Assembly (NCBI RefSeq): GCF_003026355.1
Contig: NZ_PYON01000001.1
Location: 124,001 to 188,000 of the forward strand
DNA: 64,000 nt
Reading direction: 5' to 3'
Origin: Photobacterium kishitanii
GTDB lineage: Bacteria > Pseudomonadota > Gammaproteobacteria > Enterobacterales > Vibrionaceae
Shown here: positions 44,979 to 55,796 of the stretch, piece after piece
Layout: the number at the start of each line of letters is the position of its first letter
Numbering within the stretch: the first letter of the stretch is position 1
Notes under the pieces: generated by a model
Database searches by the model: none
The model's input: the letters and a program-made list of their open reading frames with translations, nothing else
Told to the model about the DNA's origin: nothing
Translations under genes and position numbers: made by a program

Positions 44979-46982
44979 TTACGATTGTTTTTGATTACTA
45001 AAATCAGCTGTTATCGCAATGGCTTCATCAAGATAAACATCTGGAGCTTCATAATCTTTCGGCACCGCATCCAAATCAGCAAAAGGCTTTTCACCTAACA
45101 CTTTTTGACGTTTATTTAAGCGGGCTAAACGATCAGCATCCTCTTTATCTTGTTCAGCTATACGTGTCTTTTCATTCAATGAAATTGTATTGATATCTTT
45201 TTCCTTTTTATAGGTAATAATATCTTCATTGATAAAACCAAATTCCATATTATTTTTAATACGGGTTTGGTGCTCAGCTGTTAGTATCGGTACAAGCGTA
45301 CTATAGTCATGTAACTTCTGATAACCTGCTGGTTTAATACTATCCCAAGGTAATGCATTATCCTCAACACTTTCTCCCGTTTCAGATGGATCAATCGCTG
45401 AAGGGAAAGAAATATCAGGTACAACACCTAGGTTTTGAGTACTTCCACCATTAATACGGTAAAATTTTTGGATAGTATATTGAACATGGCCTAATGGTTT
45501 ATCAAATAAATCATAAAGATGATTTAACGATCGGTGTTGTTGCACCGTACCTTTACCAAAAGATTGCTCGCCTAAAACAATAGCACGTCCATAATCTTGC
45601 ATTGCTGCAGCAAAAATCTCTGAAGCAGATGCACTATAGCGGTTAACTAATACAGTCAACGGCCCATCAAACGAAATTTGATCGTCTGAATCACCATTTA
45701 CTTTAATTCGACCATAACTGTCTCGCACTTGCACAACCGGCCCACTCGAAATAAATAAACCTGTTAACGCAGTCGCTTCAGTTAAAGCACCACCGCCATT
45801 ATTACGTAAGTCGATTACAACACCATCAACATTCTGATCATTCAATTTAATCAGTTCTTTTTTGGTATCTTTTGATAATCCCACATAAAAGCTTGGAATT
45901 TCAAGCACACCGATCTTTTTACCATCGATAGTTTTCACTTCCGACTTAGCAGCACGATCTTCAAGACGAATCTTATCTCGTACAATCGTTACGGTGTAAC
46001 TCTTTGCATTATTGCCTTCAGGTAATATATCCAGAATAACCTTACTGCCTTTCGGCCCTTTGATTAACTGAACAACATCATCAAGACGCCAACCAATTAC
46101 ATCAACAACTTTCTTGCCTTCTTGACCAACGCCAATAATGCGATCACCTGCTGCTATTTTTTTCGAACTCGCAGCTGGTCCACCAGCAACTAAAGAACGG
46201 ATCTTGGTATAATCATCTTCTACCTGTAATACTGCGCCAATTCCTTCTAATGACAGATTCATCTCTGCCTGAAATTGTTCAGCATTGCGTGGCGATAAAT
46301 AACTTGTATGTGGATCGACTTCACGTGAGAAAGCATTCATATATAACTGAAATACATCTTCACTATGAGTTTGTGTTAGACGCTTAATTGCATTGTTATA
46401 ACGTTTAGTTAACGTTTTTTGAATCTCAGGCCATTCTTTACCTGCAAGTTTAAGATTTAACGCGTCGTATTTAACTCGTTGTCGCCAAATCTCATTCAAT
46501 TCAGTGCTGTTTTTCGGCCATTCAAGTTCTGAACGATCAATAACAAAATCATCTTTATCATCAAACTTTATTTCGGTATCAAGTTGAGTAAGTGCAAATT
46601 GATAACGTTCAAAACGACGTTGAAGGACTTTGTTAAAAATATCAAATGCAGCTGATGTATTCCCTGATTTCAGTTGATCATCTAACTGATTTTTCCATTT
46701 TCCAAACTGTTCAACATCTGTTGCGTCAAGAAAGCTTTTATTATAATCAAGCATTTCAATATAACGATTGAATACTTGTCCAGAGAACTGATCATCAAGT
46801 GCAAAATGCTTATAGTGAGAACGCGTATAACGCGAAGCCACCCTAGTGCTCGCGGTTGCATGCTGTTTTTCAGGAGCAAGGTGCGGCACATCACTTAATG
46901 AATACTTAGCCTCAGCGGCTTGAACCGAAGCTGCTAGCATCATGCCAGCAGCTATCAGTGAGAAACGGAATCGACAATTCAT
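44979..46982 (-). CDS. prc: Tail-specific protease Prc (Tsp)
   Basis: 667 aa periplasmic S41 protease with a signal peptide (AAGMMLAASVQAA). A PDZ domain (about 235-330; GIGAVLQVEDDYTKIRSLVAGGPAASSKKIAAGDRIIGV) recognises nonpolar C-termini. The catalytic dyad is the Ser of RYSASASEIFAAAMQDYG and the Lys of GEQSFGKGTVQQ, 25 residues apart. Degrades mistargeted and tagged envelope proteins and, with NlpI, the hydrolase MepS. It follows proQ by 17 bp, the conserved enterobacterial order. Confidence 0.97.
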   Translation of the reverse strand: MNCRFRFSLIAAGMMLAASVQAAEAKYSLSDVPHLAPEKQHATASTRVASRYTRSHYKHFALDDQFSGQVFNRYIEMLDYNKSFLDATDVEQFGKWKNQLDDQLKSGNTSAAFDIFNKVLQRRFERYQFALTQLDTEIKFDDKDDFVIDRSELEWPKNSTELNEIWRQRVKYDALNLKLAGKEWPEIQKTLTKRYNNAIKRLTQTHSEDVFQLYMNAFSREVDPHTSYLSPRNAEQFQAEMNLSLEGIGAVLQVEDDYTKIRSLVAGGPAASSKKIAAGDRIIGVGQEGKKVVDVIGWRLDDVVQLIKGPKGSKVILDILPEGNNAKSYTVTIVRDKIRLEDRAAKSEVKTIDGKKIGVLEIPSFYVGLSKDTKKELIKLNDQNVDGVVIDLRNNGGGALTEATALTGLFISSGPVVQVRDSYGRIKVNGDSDDQISFDGPLTVLVNRYSASASEIFAAAMQDYGRAIVLGEQSFGKGTVQQHRSLNHLYDLFDKPLGHVQYTIQKFYRINGGSTQNLGVVPDISFPSAIDPSETGESVEDNALPWDSIKPAGYQKLHDYSTLVPILTAEHQTRIKNNMEFGFINEDIITYKKEKDINTISLNEKTRIAEQDKEDADRLARLNKRQKVLGEKPFADLDAVPKDYEAPDVYLDEAIAITADFSNQKQS

Positions 46983-46999
46983 GTGTCGCGCATTCTCCT

Positions 47000-47632
47000 T
47001 TATGAACGCAAGTGCCCCGCTTTAACAGCCATTACTAGACCGTTATTTAAACGAACTCGCACATCGTCCTTGTTAATTTCAACAATAGTCGCAGGCATAT
47101 TACCAGAACCCATGTTCACTTGAACATTTTTGCCTACAATTACTTCATCAGCATTCAGTACACGTGTCGTCTCTACAGGCTTCTTCTTAATAGTAGCTGT
47201 TTTTGGCTTCACATTACTAGATTTAGCTGTTTTAGCTCGAGTTTTTTTAACTTCGCCTTCTTTAGCCGCTTTAGCAATTGCTTGCTCTTTACGACGAGTG
47301 CGTACTTTAGCTTTGCTTTCTTCTAAAGCTTTAAGCGCATGATCTACGTGCTCTTGCTCTAGAACATCACAATCATTACCATCTAGATCAACACGGTTCA
47401 CACCCGCTTTAACACCGTGAAGGTAACGCCAAGAAGATGTGTATTGACGTAAAGCTGTACGTAGTTGAGTCTTGCTTACTTTTGGATCTTCATTAAGACG
47501 CTCTGCAAGGTCTTGGAAAATACCAATCTTAAGTGGCTTCGCTTCACCTTCAACAGTGAAACATTTTGGGAAACGCTCAGCGATGTATGCAATAACTTCT
47601 TTACTGTTCGTTAACTTTTCAGAGTTTTCCAT
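47000..47632 (-). CDS. proQ: RNA chaperone ProQ
   Basis: 210 aa from the ATG at 47632 ([25 protein letters not shown]), which has AGGAA seven bases upstream; the frame is open five codons further. The N-terminal FinO-type RNA-binding domain (about 8-125) includes [30 protein letters not shown] basic, repetitive linker (about 125-165) is followed by a Tudor-like C-terminal domain ([35 protein letters not shown]). ProQ stabilises small RNAs and mRNA 3' ends. Upstream of prc. Confidence 0.95.
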   Translation of the reverse strand: MENSEKLTNSKEVIAYIAERFPKCFTVEGEAKPLKIGIFQDLAERLNEDPKVSKTQLRTALRQYTSSWRYLHGVKAGVNRVDLDGNDCDVLEQEHVDHALKALEESKAKVRTRRKEQAIAKAAKEGEVKKTRAKTAKSSNVKPKTATIKKKPVETTRVLNADEVIVGKNVQVNMGSGNMPATIVEINKDDVRVRLNNGLVMAVKAGHLRS

Positions 47633-47741
47633 GGAGTTTCCTGACATAAACGAGGATTGCTCGTTATTTGTGCTTTGTTCAAAAAGAAATAGTGCTGCTA
47701 TTATAATTACCTAACGCGGAAAAACCACCGAAAGCATGAAA

Positions 47742-48200
47742 TTAGAGTACTTTTTGTAGTGCTTCTACGAAAGAAACTAGACCTCGTTCATCATTTTGGT
47801 CAAATCTTGACAAAATTGGGCTATCAATATCCAACACACCGATTAATTTTCCATTCACTGTTAGTGGAATAACTATCTCAGAATTACTTACAGCATCGCA
47901 AGCAATGTGCCCTGGAAAAGTATGTACATCCGCAATCCGCTGTACTTTGTTCTCAGAAATAGCGGTACCACAAACGCCTCGCCCAACCGGAATACGCACA
48001 CATGCAGGATTTCCTTGAAATGGGCCCAAGACTAATTGGTCTTGTTTGAGCAAATAAAACCCAACCCAATTAATTTGTTCTAACTCCATATTTAATAACG
48101 CACTAATATTAGACATATTAGCGATAAGATCTGTTTCACCTTCAATTAATGCCAATGCTTGTTGGGTGAGGCGATTATAAAAAGCGATTGTATTTTCCAT
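47742..48200 (-). CDS. msrC: Free methionine-(R)-sulfoxide reductase (GAF domain)
   Basis: 152 aa GAF-fold enzyme (YebR) that reduces free Met-R-sulfoxide. Three active-site cysteines C67, C77 and C101 have the family spacing of 10 and 24 residues (NPACVRIPVGRGVCGTAISE, then HIACDAVSNSEIVIPL). The start at 48200 lies close to the divergent ABC exporter gene, about 65 bp apart. In E. coli yebR sits directly beside yebS and yebT; here the exporter separates them. Confidence 0.95.
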   Translation of the reverse strand: MENTIAFYNRLTQQALALIEGETDLIANMSNISALLNMELEQINWVGFYLLKQDQLVLGPFQGNPACVRIPVGRGVCGTAISENKVQRIADVHTFPGHIACDAVSNSEIVIPLTVNGKLIGVLDIDSPILSRFDQNDERGLVSFVEALQKVL

Positions 48201-48265
48201 AGCTTACTCCGTATATAGCCGTTAGAATAGCAAGAATAATATTGATAATAGGAATTATTCTCACT

Positions 48266-50119
48266 GTGAAAGATAAGAACCATCTTATGATTAATTGGTC
48301 TTGGTTACTACTACAAGCGAAACTACATAAACCAAGATTAATTATTGCGAACATTATTGCCGTTATCGCAACCTTGATCAGCGTACCCATTCCACTTCTG
48401 ATGCCGTTAATGGTTGATGAAGTTTTATTGCACAAACCAGGCGAAGGCATTACCTATCTAAATACCCTTTTACCATCTGCTTGGCATAATGCAACTGGTT
48501 ACATTCTTTTAGTGCTTGTTCTGGTTGTATTAATGCGTACGTTCAGCCAAGCGCTGAATATACTGCAAAGTCGACAATTTACATTAGTATCAAAAGACAT
48601 AACCTATAACCTGCGCCAACATTTACTCGATAAATTAGGCCGTATAAGCATGCGACAATATGAAGAACGCGGTAGTGGCGGTATTAGCTCCCACCTTATT
48701 ACTGATGTCGAGACGATTGATAAATTTGTTGGTGATACATTAAGCCGTTTTATTATTGGACTATTAACTGTTATCGGTACGGCTGGTGTCCTCTTATGGC
48801 TTGATTGGAAACTTGGGCTCTTTATTCTTATTATCAATCCGGTTGTTGTCTATGCCTCTAAATTGATGGGCAACCGAGTTAAAAACCTCAAACGTAAAGA
48901 AAACCAATCTTACGAAAAGTTCCAACATCGTTTAATAGAGGTATTAGATGGCCTTTATCAATTACGGGCATCTAATCGGGAACGTGACTTTTTAGAACAA
49001 TTAAAAGGTAATGCTAGTGATATTCGTCATAGTGCAGATAAATATGCATGGCAATCAGAAGCAGCTGGTCGTGTTTCCTTTTTATTATTCTTGATTGGTT
49101 TTGAAATTTTTCGTGCTGCCGCTATGCTCATGGTGCTATTTAGTAACTTAACCATTGGTGAAATGTTAGCTGTATTTAGTTACTTATGGTTTATGTTAGG
49201 CCCTATTCAAGAATTATTAGGGATTCAATTTGCTTGGTATGGCGCCTCTGCAGCAATGCAGCGTCTCAACAGTTTATTAGCCTTAGAAGAAGAAACGCGT
49301 CTACCGGCAACGGTTTACCCTTTTAATGATGATGAGACCATTGCGATTAAAATTCGCAACTTACATTTTTCTTATGATAACGACAAAGAAGTACTCTGCG
49401 GTTTGAATCTCGATATTCCCGCAGGAAAACGAGTAGCATTAGTTGGAACCTCTGGTGGCGGAAAATCAACATTAATTCAATTACTATTAGGTATCTATCA
49501 AAAAAGTAGCGGTGATATTTTAATCAATAATCACCCTATTGAAGCTGTTAGCTACGAAGCACTGCGTGAAAAAATGGCAGTCGTATTACAGCAACCAGTA
49601 CTATTTAATGAAACGTTACGTCATAACTTAACACTTGGAGCGCCATACAGTGATGATGAATTATGGCAAGCTTTAGATATAGCTCAATTAACCGATGTAA
49701 CTGAACGCCTAACTCACGGATTAGATACTGAAATTGGCCGTCAAGGCATTCGCTTATCTGGTGGGCAACGACAGCGACTGGCTATTGCGCGTATGATACT
49801 CTCTAATCCTGAGTTTGTTATCTTAGATGAAGCCACTTCAGCGCTAGATACATCAACAGAAGCCGCTTTACATACTGCTCTCAATACTTTTTTGAAGAAT
49901 AAAACGACCTTAATTGTTGCCCATCGTTTATCTGCAGTGAAACAGGCTGATATTATTTATGTACTTGAAGACGGCTTAGTTAGCCAATCAGGGACACATT
50001 TAGAACTGATCAATAAACACGGTCTTTATCAAACACTTTATGGATCAATTCAATCAGCGGAAATCGCCACGAATGGCAGCAATCCTCACGAAGCAGTAGC
50101 CAGCGTCAACACAAAATAA
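48266..50119 (+). CDS. ABC exporter, fused permease and ATPase (MsbA-type fold)
   Basis: 617 aa from the GTG at 48266, preceded by AGGAA; other in-frame starts are TTG 48242 and ATG 48287. Six transmembrane helices (about 20-310) precede an ATPase with Walker A GTSGGGKST, signature LSGGQRQRLAIARM, Walker B FVILDEATSALD and switch AHRLSAV. It is a half-transporter acting as a homodimer. The substrate cannot be assigned. It lies between msrC and letA, interrupting a gene order that is contiguous in E. coli, with about 120 bp to letA. Confidence 0.9.
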   Translation: MKDKNHLMINWSWLLLQAKLHKPRLIIANIIAVIATLISVPIPLLMPLMVDEVLLHKPGEGITYLNTLLPSAWHNATGYILLVLVLVVLMRTFSQALNILQSRQFTLVSKDITYNLRQHLLDKLGRISMRQYEERGSGGISSHLITDVETIDKFVGDTLSRFIIGLLTVIGTAGVLLWLDWKLGLFILIINPVVVYASKLMGNRVKNLKRKENQSYEKFQHRLIEVLDGLYQLRASNRERDFLEQLKGNASDIRHSADKYAWQSEAAGRVSFLLFLIGFEIFRAAAMLMVLFSNLTIGEMLAVFSYLWFMLGPIQELLGIQFAWYGASAAMQRLNSLLALEEETRLPATVYPFNDDETIAIKIRNLHFSYDNDKEVLCGLNLDIPAGKRVALVGTSGGGKSTLIQLLLGIYQKSSGDILINNHPIEAVSYEALREKMAVVLQQPVLFNETLRHNLTLGAPYSDDELWQALDIAQLTDVTERLTHGLDTEIGRQGIRLSGGQRQRLAIARMILSNPEFVILDEATSALDTSTEAALHTALNTFLKNKTTLIVAHRLSAVKQADIIYVLEDGLVSQSGTHLELINKHGLYQTLYGSIQSAEIATNGSNPHEAVASVNTK

Positions 50120-50237
50120 TATAGTGTGCACCAATCGGCGCTCATTGATAGTTGTTATTGTTTTTCTATTAACAATAAGTGACTAACAACTCAATGAGCG
50201 CTTTTGTACACCTTATAACTAAAGGAAGAAACGCACC

Positions 50238-51434
50238 ATGTCGAAGGCTCGACGCTGCCCAGGCTGCGATTTACTTGTGTTGCCAGAAACAGCAACTCAA
50301 GGACACAGTGCCTATTGTCCACGTTGTCATACTCGACTCTATCGCGGCGGTATTGCGCGCTTTAATGCAGAATTAGCGATTGCGGTTGCCTGTCTTATTC
50401 TTTATATCCCTACGATTAGCCTACCGTTAGTTACCATTCGTTTAATTGGCCAAATGATCCCTGCAACACTAACCTCTGGAACCGTTGCACTTGCTCCAAC
50501 CTTTCCTGCTGTTGCGATATTAATTCTCTTTTGTAGCGCAATAGCGCCATTATTACTAATCAGTGCTGTTTTAGGAGCACAGTTCTCGTTACGTTTTCGA
50601 CAATTACGATTATTTAAGCTATCACTATGGATCCTCTCACATTTAAAACAATGGGCAATGCTGGAAGTCTTTTTAATTAGCTTAGCTATTTCATGTTTTA
50701 AAATGCAAGAAGTCGCAGAAATTTATGTCGGAGTTGGGCTTTATTGCTTGATCAGTATGCAGATTTTATTATCGGTATTGTTAACTAAAATCAGTGTCCG
50801 TCGTTATTGGGATGCTTGGCAGCCAGAAAATGAACATATCAGTGACAAACTTGATACTGTCTGTCATAGCTGTCACTTAACCCAAGAAGCTCTACCGCAT
50901 TGTCGTCGTTGTGGCAGTCAATTACATCACAGAATCCCTAAATCACTTCAAAAAACATGGGCATATCTCATTACCGCTAGTATTTTCATCTTACCAGCAA
51001 ACCTTTACCCCATTTCTATTTTTATGAATAACGGTAAACGTATTGAAGATACCATCTTTTCAGGGGTCGCAGGTTTAGTAAAAACAGGAATGACCAGTAT
51101 TGCCATCATTATCTTTGTTGCCAGTATTGTTGTTCCCGTCGCTAAAATCATTGGGTTAGCGTATATATTATTATGCATTCAATTTAAACAGCGTAGCCAA
51201 CGCCTACAACGCATGCGTATTTTTCGCATAGTGCATTGGATTGGAAAATGGTCTGTTATGGATCTTTTTGTAATAGCGATTATGGTCGCTTTAATCGATC
51301 GTGGACAACTTCTTGATTTTACACCGGGACCAGGCGCCATTGCTTTCGGTGTAGTCGTTATTTTAACAATGTTAGCAGCAGAGAGCTTAGATTCTCGTCT
51401 AATCTGGGACAAATATGAACAACGAACCAAATAA
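50238..51434 (+). CDS. letA: Lipid transport membrane protein LetA (YebS)
   Basis: 398 aa PqiA-family protein. Two zinc-ribbon modules (CPGC...CPRC at residues 7-32; CHSC...CRRC about 211-230) each precede a bundle of four transmembrane helices, the tandem layout of PqiA and LetA. An AAAGGAAG ribosome site precedes the ATG. Works with the LetB tunnel to move lipids between inner and outer membranes. Its 3' end overlaps letB by 20 bp, so the two are coupled. Confidence 0.95.
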   Translation: MSKARRCPGCDLLVLPETATQGHSAYCPRCHTRLYRGGIARFNAELAIAVACLILYIPTISLPLVTIRLIGQMIPATLTSGTVALAPTFPAVAILILFCSAIAPLLLISAVLGAQFSLRFRQLRLFKLSLWILSHLKQWAMLEVFLISLAISCFKMQEVAEIYVGVGLYCLISMQILLSVLLTKISVRRYWDAWQPENEHISDKLDTVCHSCHLTQEALPHCRRCGSQLHHRIPKSLQKTWAYLITASIFILPANLYPISIFMNNGKRIEDTIFSGVAGLVKTGMTSIAIIIFVASIVVPVAKIIGLAYILLCIQFKQRSQRLQRMRIFRIVHWIGKWSVMDLFVIAIMVALIDRGQLLDFTPGPGAIAFGVVVILTMLAAESLDSRLIWDKYEQRTK

Positions 51435-54042
51435 CGAGCAACCACAACAGGTTAGTATTCGCCGTGATCGCGGCTTATCCCCTTTATGGTTATTACCAAT
51501 ACTGGCAATTATTGTCGCTGGGTGGTTATTATATAAAGCAGTTAATGAGGGTGGAGAACGTATTCAAATCCACTTTAATGATGCTGTTGGTTTAGTCGCG
51601 GGGCGTACCACTATCCGTTACCAAGGATTAGAAGTTGGTATCGTGCGTGATGTAACTTTATCGAAAGATCTTAAAAGTATCTATGTTTCTGCTGATATCT
51701 ACCCAGAAGCAGTAAAAACATTACGTACACACACACGGTTTTGGTTGGTCAAACCCAAAGCCTCTATTACCGGTATTTCTGGCTTAGATGCATTAGTTTC
51801 AGGTAACTATATTGCCCTTCAACCGGGAACAGGTGATGAAGCAACAAAGTTTACAGCGTTAGAAAATCAACCTGCAAATATGCCCACAAATGATGGTTTA
51901 ACCTTACAATTAAAAGCACCTAATTTAGGCTCTCTCAGTATTGGCTCCCAAATTTTTTATAAAAAGATCCCTGTCGGTGAAATTTATAACTACACCCTTA
52001 GTGCTAATAAAAAAGAAGTGCTTATTGACGCACTAATAAAACCACGTTATGCCAACCTCGTCACTAACAAGAGCCGTTTCTGGAATGTCAGTGGGGTCAG
52101 TGCCAATATCGGTTTTAGTGGTGTCGATGTCCAATTTGAAAGTTTATCTGCATTAATCGCCGGAGCGATTGCCTTTGATTCTCCCGATGCAGGTAAGCCA
52201 ATTGATGAAGGACATTTATTTAACCTGTATTCTGATATTAATACTGCTGGTCGTGGTATCGCTATCACAATCACCCTTCCTGATAATAATAATATCAGTA
52301 ATTCAGGTGCGCCGATTATGTATCGCGGCCTGCAAATTGGTAAGATTTCAGATTTAAAACTGGATGATAAAACCAATAAAATTATTGCCCATGCCGCCAT
52401 AGAACCGAGCATGAGTGATTTACTTAATAATGGCTCACGGTTATTGCTAGAAGAAGCACAAGTTTCACTCACTGGTGTCAAAAATATTGGTAACCTTGTT
52501 CGTGGTAATTATTTACGCTTAATTCCCGGCGAAGGTAAAAAAGCACGTCATTTTACAGCTATCACCCAAAATACGCTTGAAGAGCAGCAACCAGGTGTCG
52601 CTGTTTTCTCACTATTTGCTGATCAAAGCTATGGCTTAAAAGCAGGAACAAAATTACGTTACCGCGGAATTGATGTTGGTCATATAACAACAGTGAAACT
52701 CGATGGTAATCGGGTGCGATTAGAAACATTAATTCAACCGCAATATACCCATTTAATTCGCTCTCATAGTCGTTTCTTTATTGACGGCGGTATTAAGGCC
52801 AATATCAGTAACAGCGGCGTAGATGTTTCTATTCCAGCAGCAGATCAATTGATCAGTAGTGCCATAAGCTTTACATCTAATGGTAAAGAAGGAATACAAA
52901 AGAGTTACTCTCTCTTTAAAGATAAACATCTAGCCAAACTTGCGGATGAAAAGTTAAAAGGCTTCACTTCTATTACACTTGTAGCTGATAACTTACCAGC
53001 AATCTCTGAAGGCAGCCCGGTGCTTTACCGTAACTTACAAGTCGGTGAAATCACCAGTTTTGCACTTAAAACATCAGGGGTTGAGATAAAACTTAATATA
53101 CAAAAGAAATATCGTCATTTAATCGATAATAATACTGTGTTTTGGAATCGCTCAGGCGTTGAAGTTGAGGCTGGGCTTAACGGCGTTAAAATCAAAGCAG
53201 CGCCACTCTCGACATTATTAAAAGGCGGGATTGCATTCGATTCAATAAAAGGTGTTACTAACCGTTCTGGTCATGACTATAAACTTTACCCTAGCCTAAG
53301 TGATGCCCAACATTTTGGTGCAATGATTACGTTAACGGCTGATGATGCACGTTCGATTTCAAAATCAACAGCGATCAAATATCAAGGCGTTGTCATTGGT
53401 AAGGTTGATAATATTGAGCCTAACTTTGAACATAATAATGTCACAATAAAAGCACGCTTATTCCCTCAATACGCAAAAGTAGTTGCGCGTAAAGATAGCT
53501 ATTTCTGGGTGGTAAAACCAAAGATAAGTTTAAATGGCAGCGAAAACCTAGACTCACTATTAAGCTCATACATTGCTGTACAGCCAGGTAAGGGCTTAAC
53601 ATCTCATACTTTCAAATTAGGTTCTGCCGAATTATTTGATGCAGGCAAAACCTTTATTTTAGAAAGTGAAGAAAGAGGTTCAGTCAGCGAAGGTACTCCA
53701 TTGCTTTATCGTGATATTCAAGTAGGACAAGTTATTAAAGTCGCTTTAGGCGCATTAGCCGATCGCGTTTTAATTACCGTCCAAATTGAACAAAAATACC
53801 GTCACCTTATTCGTGCTAATAGTGTATTTTGGAATGCATCAGGACTAAACGTTGATATCGGTATTACTGGCGCAAAAGTAAAAGCCGGCACTTTTGATAG
53901 TTTGCTTCGTGGTGGTATTTCATTTGCTACGCCAGCAACACACCCACTCGCGCCATTAGCAAAACAAAATAAACACTTCCTACTCAATAAAGAAGTAAAC
54001 CCCAAATGGCTTAGTTGGCGAACGGCTATTCCTATCAAGTAA
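51415..54042 (+). CDS. letB: Lipid transport MCE protein LetB (YebT)
   Basis: 875 aa, nearly the E. coli length (877). One N-terminal transmembrane helix (about 21-41, LSPLWLLPILAIIVAGWLLY) is followed by seven MCE domains, seen as repeated units of the form INFxDAxGLxxGxTxIRYQGLEVG / PxLYRxxQVG ... SxFW ... AxxGIxFD. Seven stacked MCE rings form a periplasm-spanning lipid tunnel in E. coli LetB. Repeat number and length suggest the tunnel length is conserved. Overlaps letA by 20 bp and is followed by a strong terminator. Confidence 0.96.
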   Translation: MNNEPNNEQPQQVSIRRDRGLSPLWLLPILAIIVAGWLLYKAVNEGGERIQIHFNDAVGLVAGRTTIRYQGLEVGIVRDVTLSKDLKSIYVSADIYPEAVKTLRTHTRFWLVKPKASITGISGLDALVSGNYIALQPGTGDEATKFTALENQPANMPTNDGLTLQLKAPNLGSLSIGSQIFYKKIPVGEIYNYTLSANKKEVLIDALIKPRYANLVTNKSRFWNVSGVSANIGFSGVDVQFESLSALIAGAIAFDSPDAGKPIDEGHLFNLYSDINTAGRGIAITITLPDNNNISNSGAPIMYRGLQIGKISDLKLDDKTNKIIAHAAIEPSMSDLLNNGSRLLLEEAQVSLTGVKNIGNLVRGNYLRLIPGEGKKARHFTAITQNTLEEQQPGVAVFSLFADQSYGLKAGTKLRYRGIDVGHITTVKLDGNRVRLETLIQPQYTHLIRSHSRFFIDGGIKANISNSGVDVSIPAADQLISSAISFTSNGKEGIQKSYSLFKDKHLAKLADEKLKGFTSITLVADNLPAISEGSPVLYRNLQVGEITSFALKTSGVEIKLNIQKKYRHLIDNNTVFWNRSGVEVEAGLNGVKIKAAPLSTLLKGGIAFDSIKGVTNRSGHDYKLYPSLSDAQHFGAMITLTADDARSISKSTAIKYQGVVIGKVDNIEPNFEHNNVTIKARLFPQYAKVVARKDSYFWVVKPKISLNGSENLDSLLSSYIAVQPGKGLTSHTFKLGSAELFDAGKTFILESEERGSVSEGTPLLYRDIQVGQVIKVALGALADRVLITVQIEQKYRHLIRANSVFWNASGLNVDIGITGAKVKAGTFDSLLRGGISFATPATHPLAPLAKQNKHFLLNKEVNPKWLSWRTAIPIK

Positions 54043-54063
54043 CTATTTAAGCAACAAATAATT

Positions 54064-54088
54064 AAGGGGCATTTAATGCCCCTTTTTT
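54064..54088 (+). terminator. Terminator of letAB
   Basis: AAGGGGCAT pairs with ATGCCCCTT around a TTA loop and a T run follows. Confidence 0.93.
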
Positions 54089-54244
54089 AATATTTAATGT
54101 TTAAAAAAACACCATACTAACGTCCTATATGATAATGAAAATTGTTCATATGCATAACAATCTTAGAAGCACAGATAGCTGATATAAATTTGCCACTGTT
54201 TAGTATAGAATTCTGACATTGCCAGTTTGACTGAGAGTGCTACC

Positions 54245-55675
54245 TTGCATCCTAATATCTATATTCCTGACGCTTTTATTGATCTAATCAAGCATACAAT
54301 GCCAGAAAACTTGAGTATTGATGAATTTATTAGCTGTTGTAAAACACCGTTACGTCGCAGTATTCGTGTAAATACGCTCAAGATAAGCGTGGCTGATTTT
54401 CTTACTCGTATTGCAGATAAAGATTGGACACTAACCCCCATTCCTTGGTGTGAAACCGGATTCTGGATTAAGCGCGAGGATGAAGAGAGTGTTTCATTAG
54501 GTAATACAGCAGAGCATATGGCGGGGTTATTCTATATTCAAGAAGCCAGCTCTATGATGCCAGTAACCGCTCTACTCAATAATAATGATGCACTTGATTG
54601 TGTTCTCGATATGGCATCAGCGCCCGGTTCAAAAACAACCCAGATTGCTTGCGCTATGCAAAACCGAGGCGCGCTGGTTGCTAATGAACTTGCAGCGAGT
54701 CGAATTAAAGTATTACACGCCAACCTGCAACGTTGTGGCGTACATAACGCAGCATTAACACACTTTGATGGTTGTGTTTTTGGCACATGGGCACCTGAAG
54801 CTTTTGACTCTATTTTACTCGATGCACCCTGCTCTGGTGAAGGTGCTATTCGTAAAGATGATGATGCAATGGCAAACTGGAGCCTTGAGTCAATTGATGA
54901 AATTGCAGCAGTACAACGTAATTTAATTATTAGTGCTTTTCAGGCTTTAAAACCCGGTGGTGTCATGGTGTACTCAACATGTACCCTTAACCAACGTGAA
55001 AACCAAGAGGTCTGCCATTATCTAAAAGAAACCTTTGGTGATGCGGTTGAATTTGAGTCTTTAAGTGACTTATTTGATGGTGCAGAAAAAGCATTAACGG
55101 CTGATGGCTTTTTACACGTTTACCCTCAGGTTTTTGATAGTGAAGGATTTTTTGTTGCTCGCATTCGAAAACATGCCTCTGTTGAAACAGATCCAGTTAA
55201 AAAGCGAATGGGTAAATTCCCATTTAGCCAAGTGAAAGCCGATGAGCAGCAGATCATAGCCCAGCAACTTAATACTGATCTTAATATCACCTTATCAACT
55301 AACAGTGATATTTGGCTACGAGATAAAGAAGTGTGGCTATTTCCTTCACAACTTAAACATTTAATTGGCGAAATTCGTTTCCAACGTATCGGTATTAAAT
55401 TAGCTGAACAACACAAAAAAGGCTATCGCTGGCAGCATGAGGCCATCATGACACTTGCTACGGGTAAAGAATCGGTTGCGATAGCACTAACTGCACCACA
55501 AGCAAAAGAGTGGTTTATGGGACGAGATATTCGTCCAGAGAACCTTACAGGTAAAGGCGAAGTAATTGTAACATATCGTGATTACCCTATTGGCATTGGT
55601 AAATGGGTCGGTAATCGAATCAAGAATGGCTTACCTCGCGAATTAGTACGGGACACTAACTTGTTTGATATCTGA
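54245..55675 (+). CDS. rsmF: 16S rRNA m5C1407 methyltransferase RsmF
   Basis: 476 aa from the TTG at 54245 (MHPNIYIPDAFIDLI), which has GAGAG seven bases upstream and matches the E. coli N-terminus; an alternative TTG at 54227 has no ribosome site and adds six residues. The Rossmann core has DMASAPGSKTTQIA, and both catalytic cysteines are present: motif IV DAPCSGEG and motif VI VYSTCTLN. The C-terminal PUA-like domain includes GYRWQHEA and YPRELVRD-like LPRELVRD. Modifies C1407 in the decoding region of the 30S subunit. Confidence 0.94.
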   Translation: MHPNIYIPDAFIDLIKHTMPENLSIDEFISCCKTPLRRSIRVNTLKISVADFLTRIADKDWTLTPIPWCETGFWIKREDEESVSLGNTAEHMAGLFYIQEASSMMPVTALLNNNDALDCVLDMASAPGSKTTQIACAMQNRGALVANELAASRIKVLHANLQRCGVHNAALTHFDGCVFGTWAPEAFDSILLDAPCSGEGAIRKDDDAMANWSLESIDEIAAVQRNLIISAFQALKPGGVMVYSTCTLNQRENQEVCHYLKETFGDAVEFESLSDLFDGAEKALTADGFLHVYPQVFDSEGFFVARIRKHASVETDPVKKRMGKFPFSQVKADEQQIIAQQLNTDLNITLSTNSDIWLRDKEVWLFPSQLKHLIGEIRFQRIGIKLAEQHKKGYRWQHEAIMTLATGKESVAIALTAPQAKEWFMGRDIRPENLTGKGEVIVTYRDYPIGIGKWVGNRIKNGLPRELVRDTNLFDI

Positions 55676-55796
55676 TTATATTCAACTTGTTAGCATTAGC
55701 TGGTGGTTTATTGACTAAATAAACAATTATTTTTGATTAAAACTGGCAATTCATCAAAGCTAAACTAATATTGATAGTGTAACCGAATTCTATACA

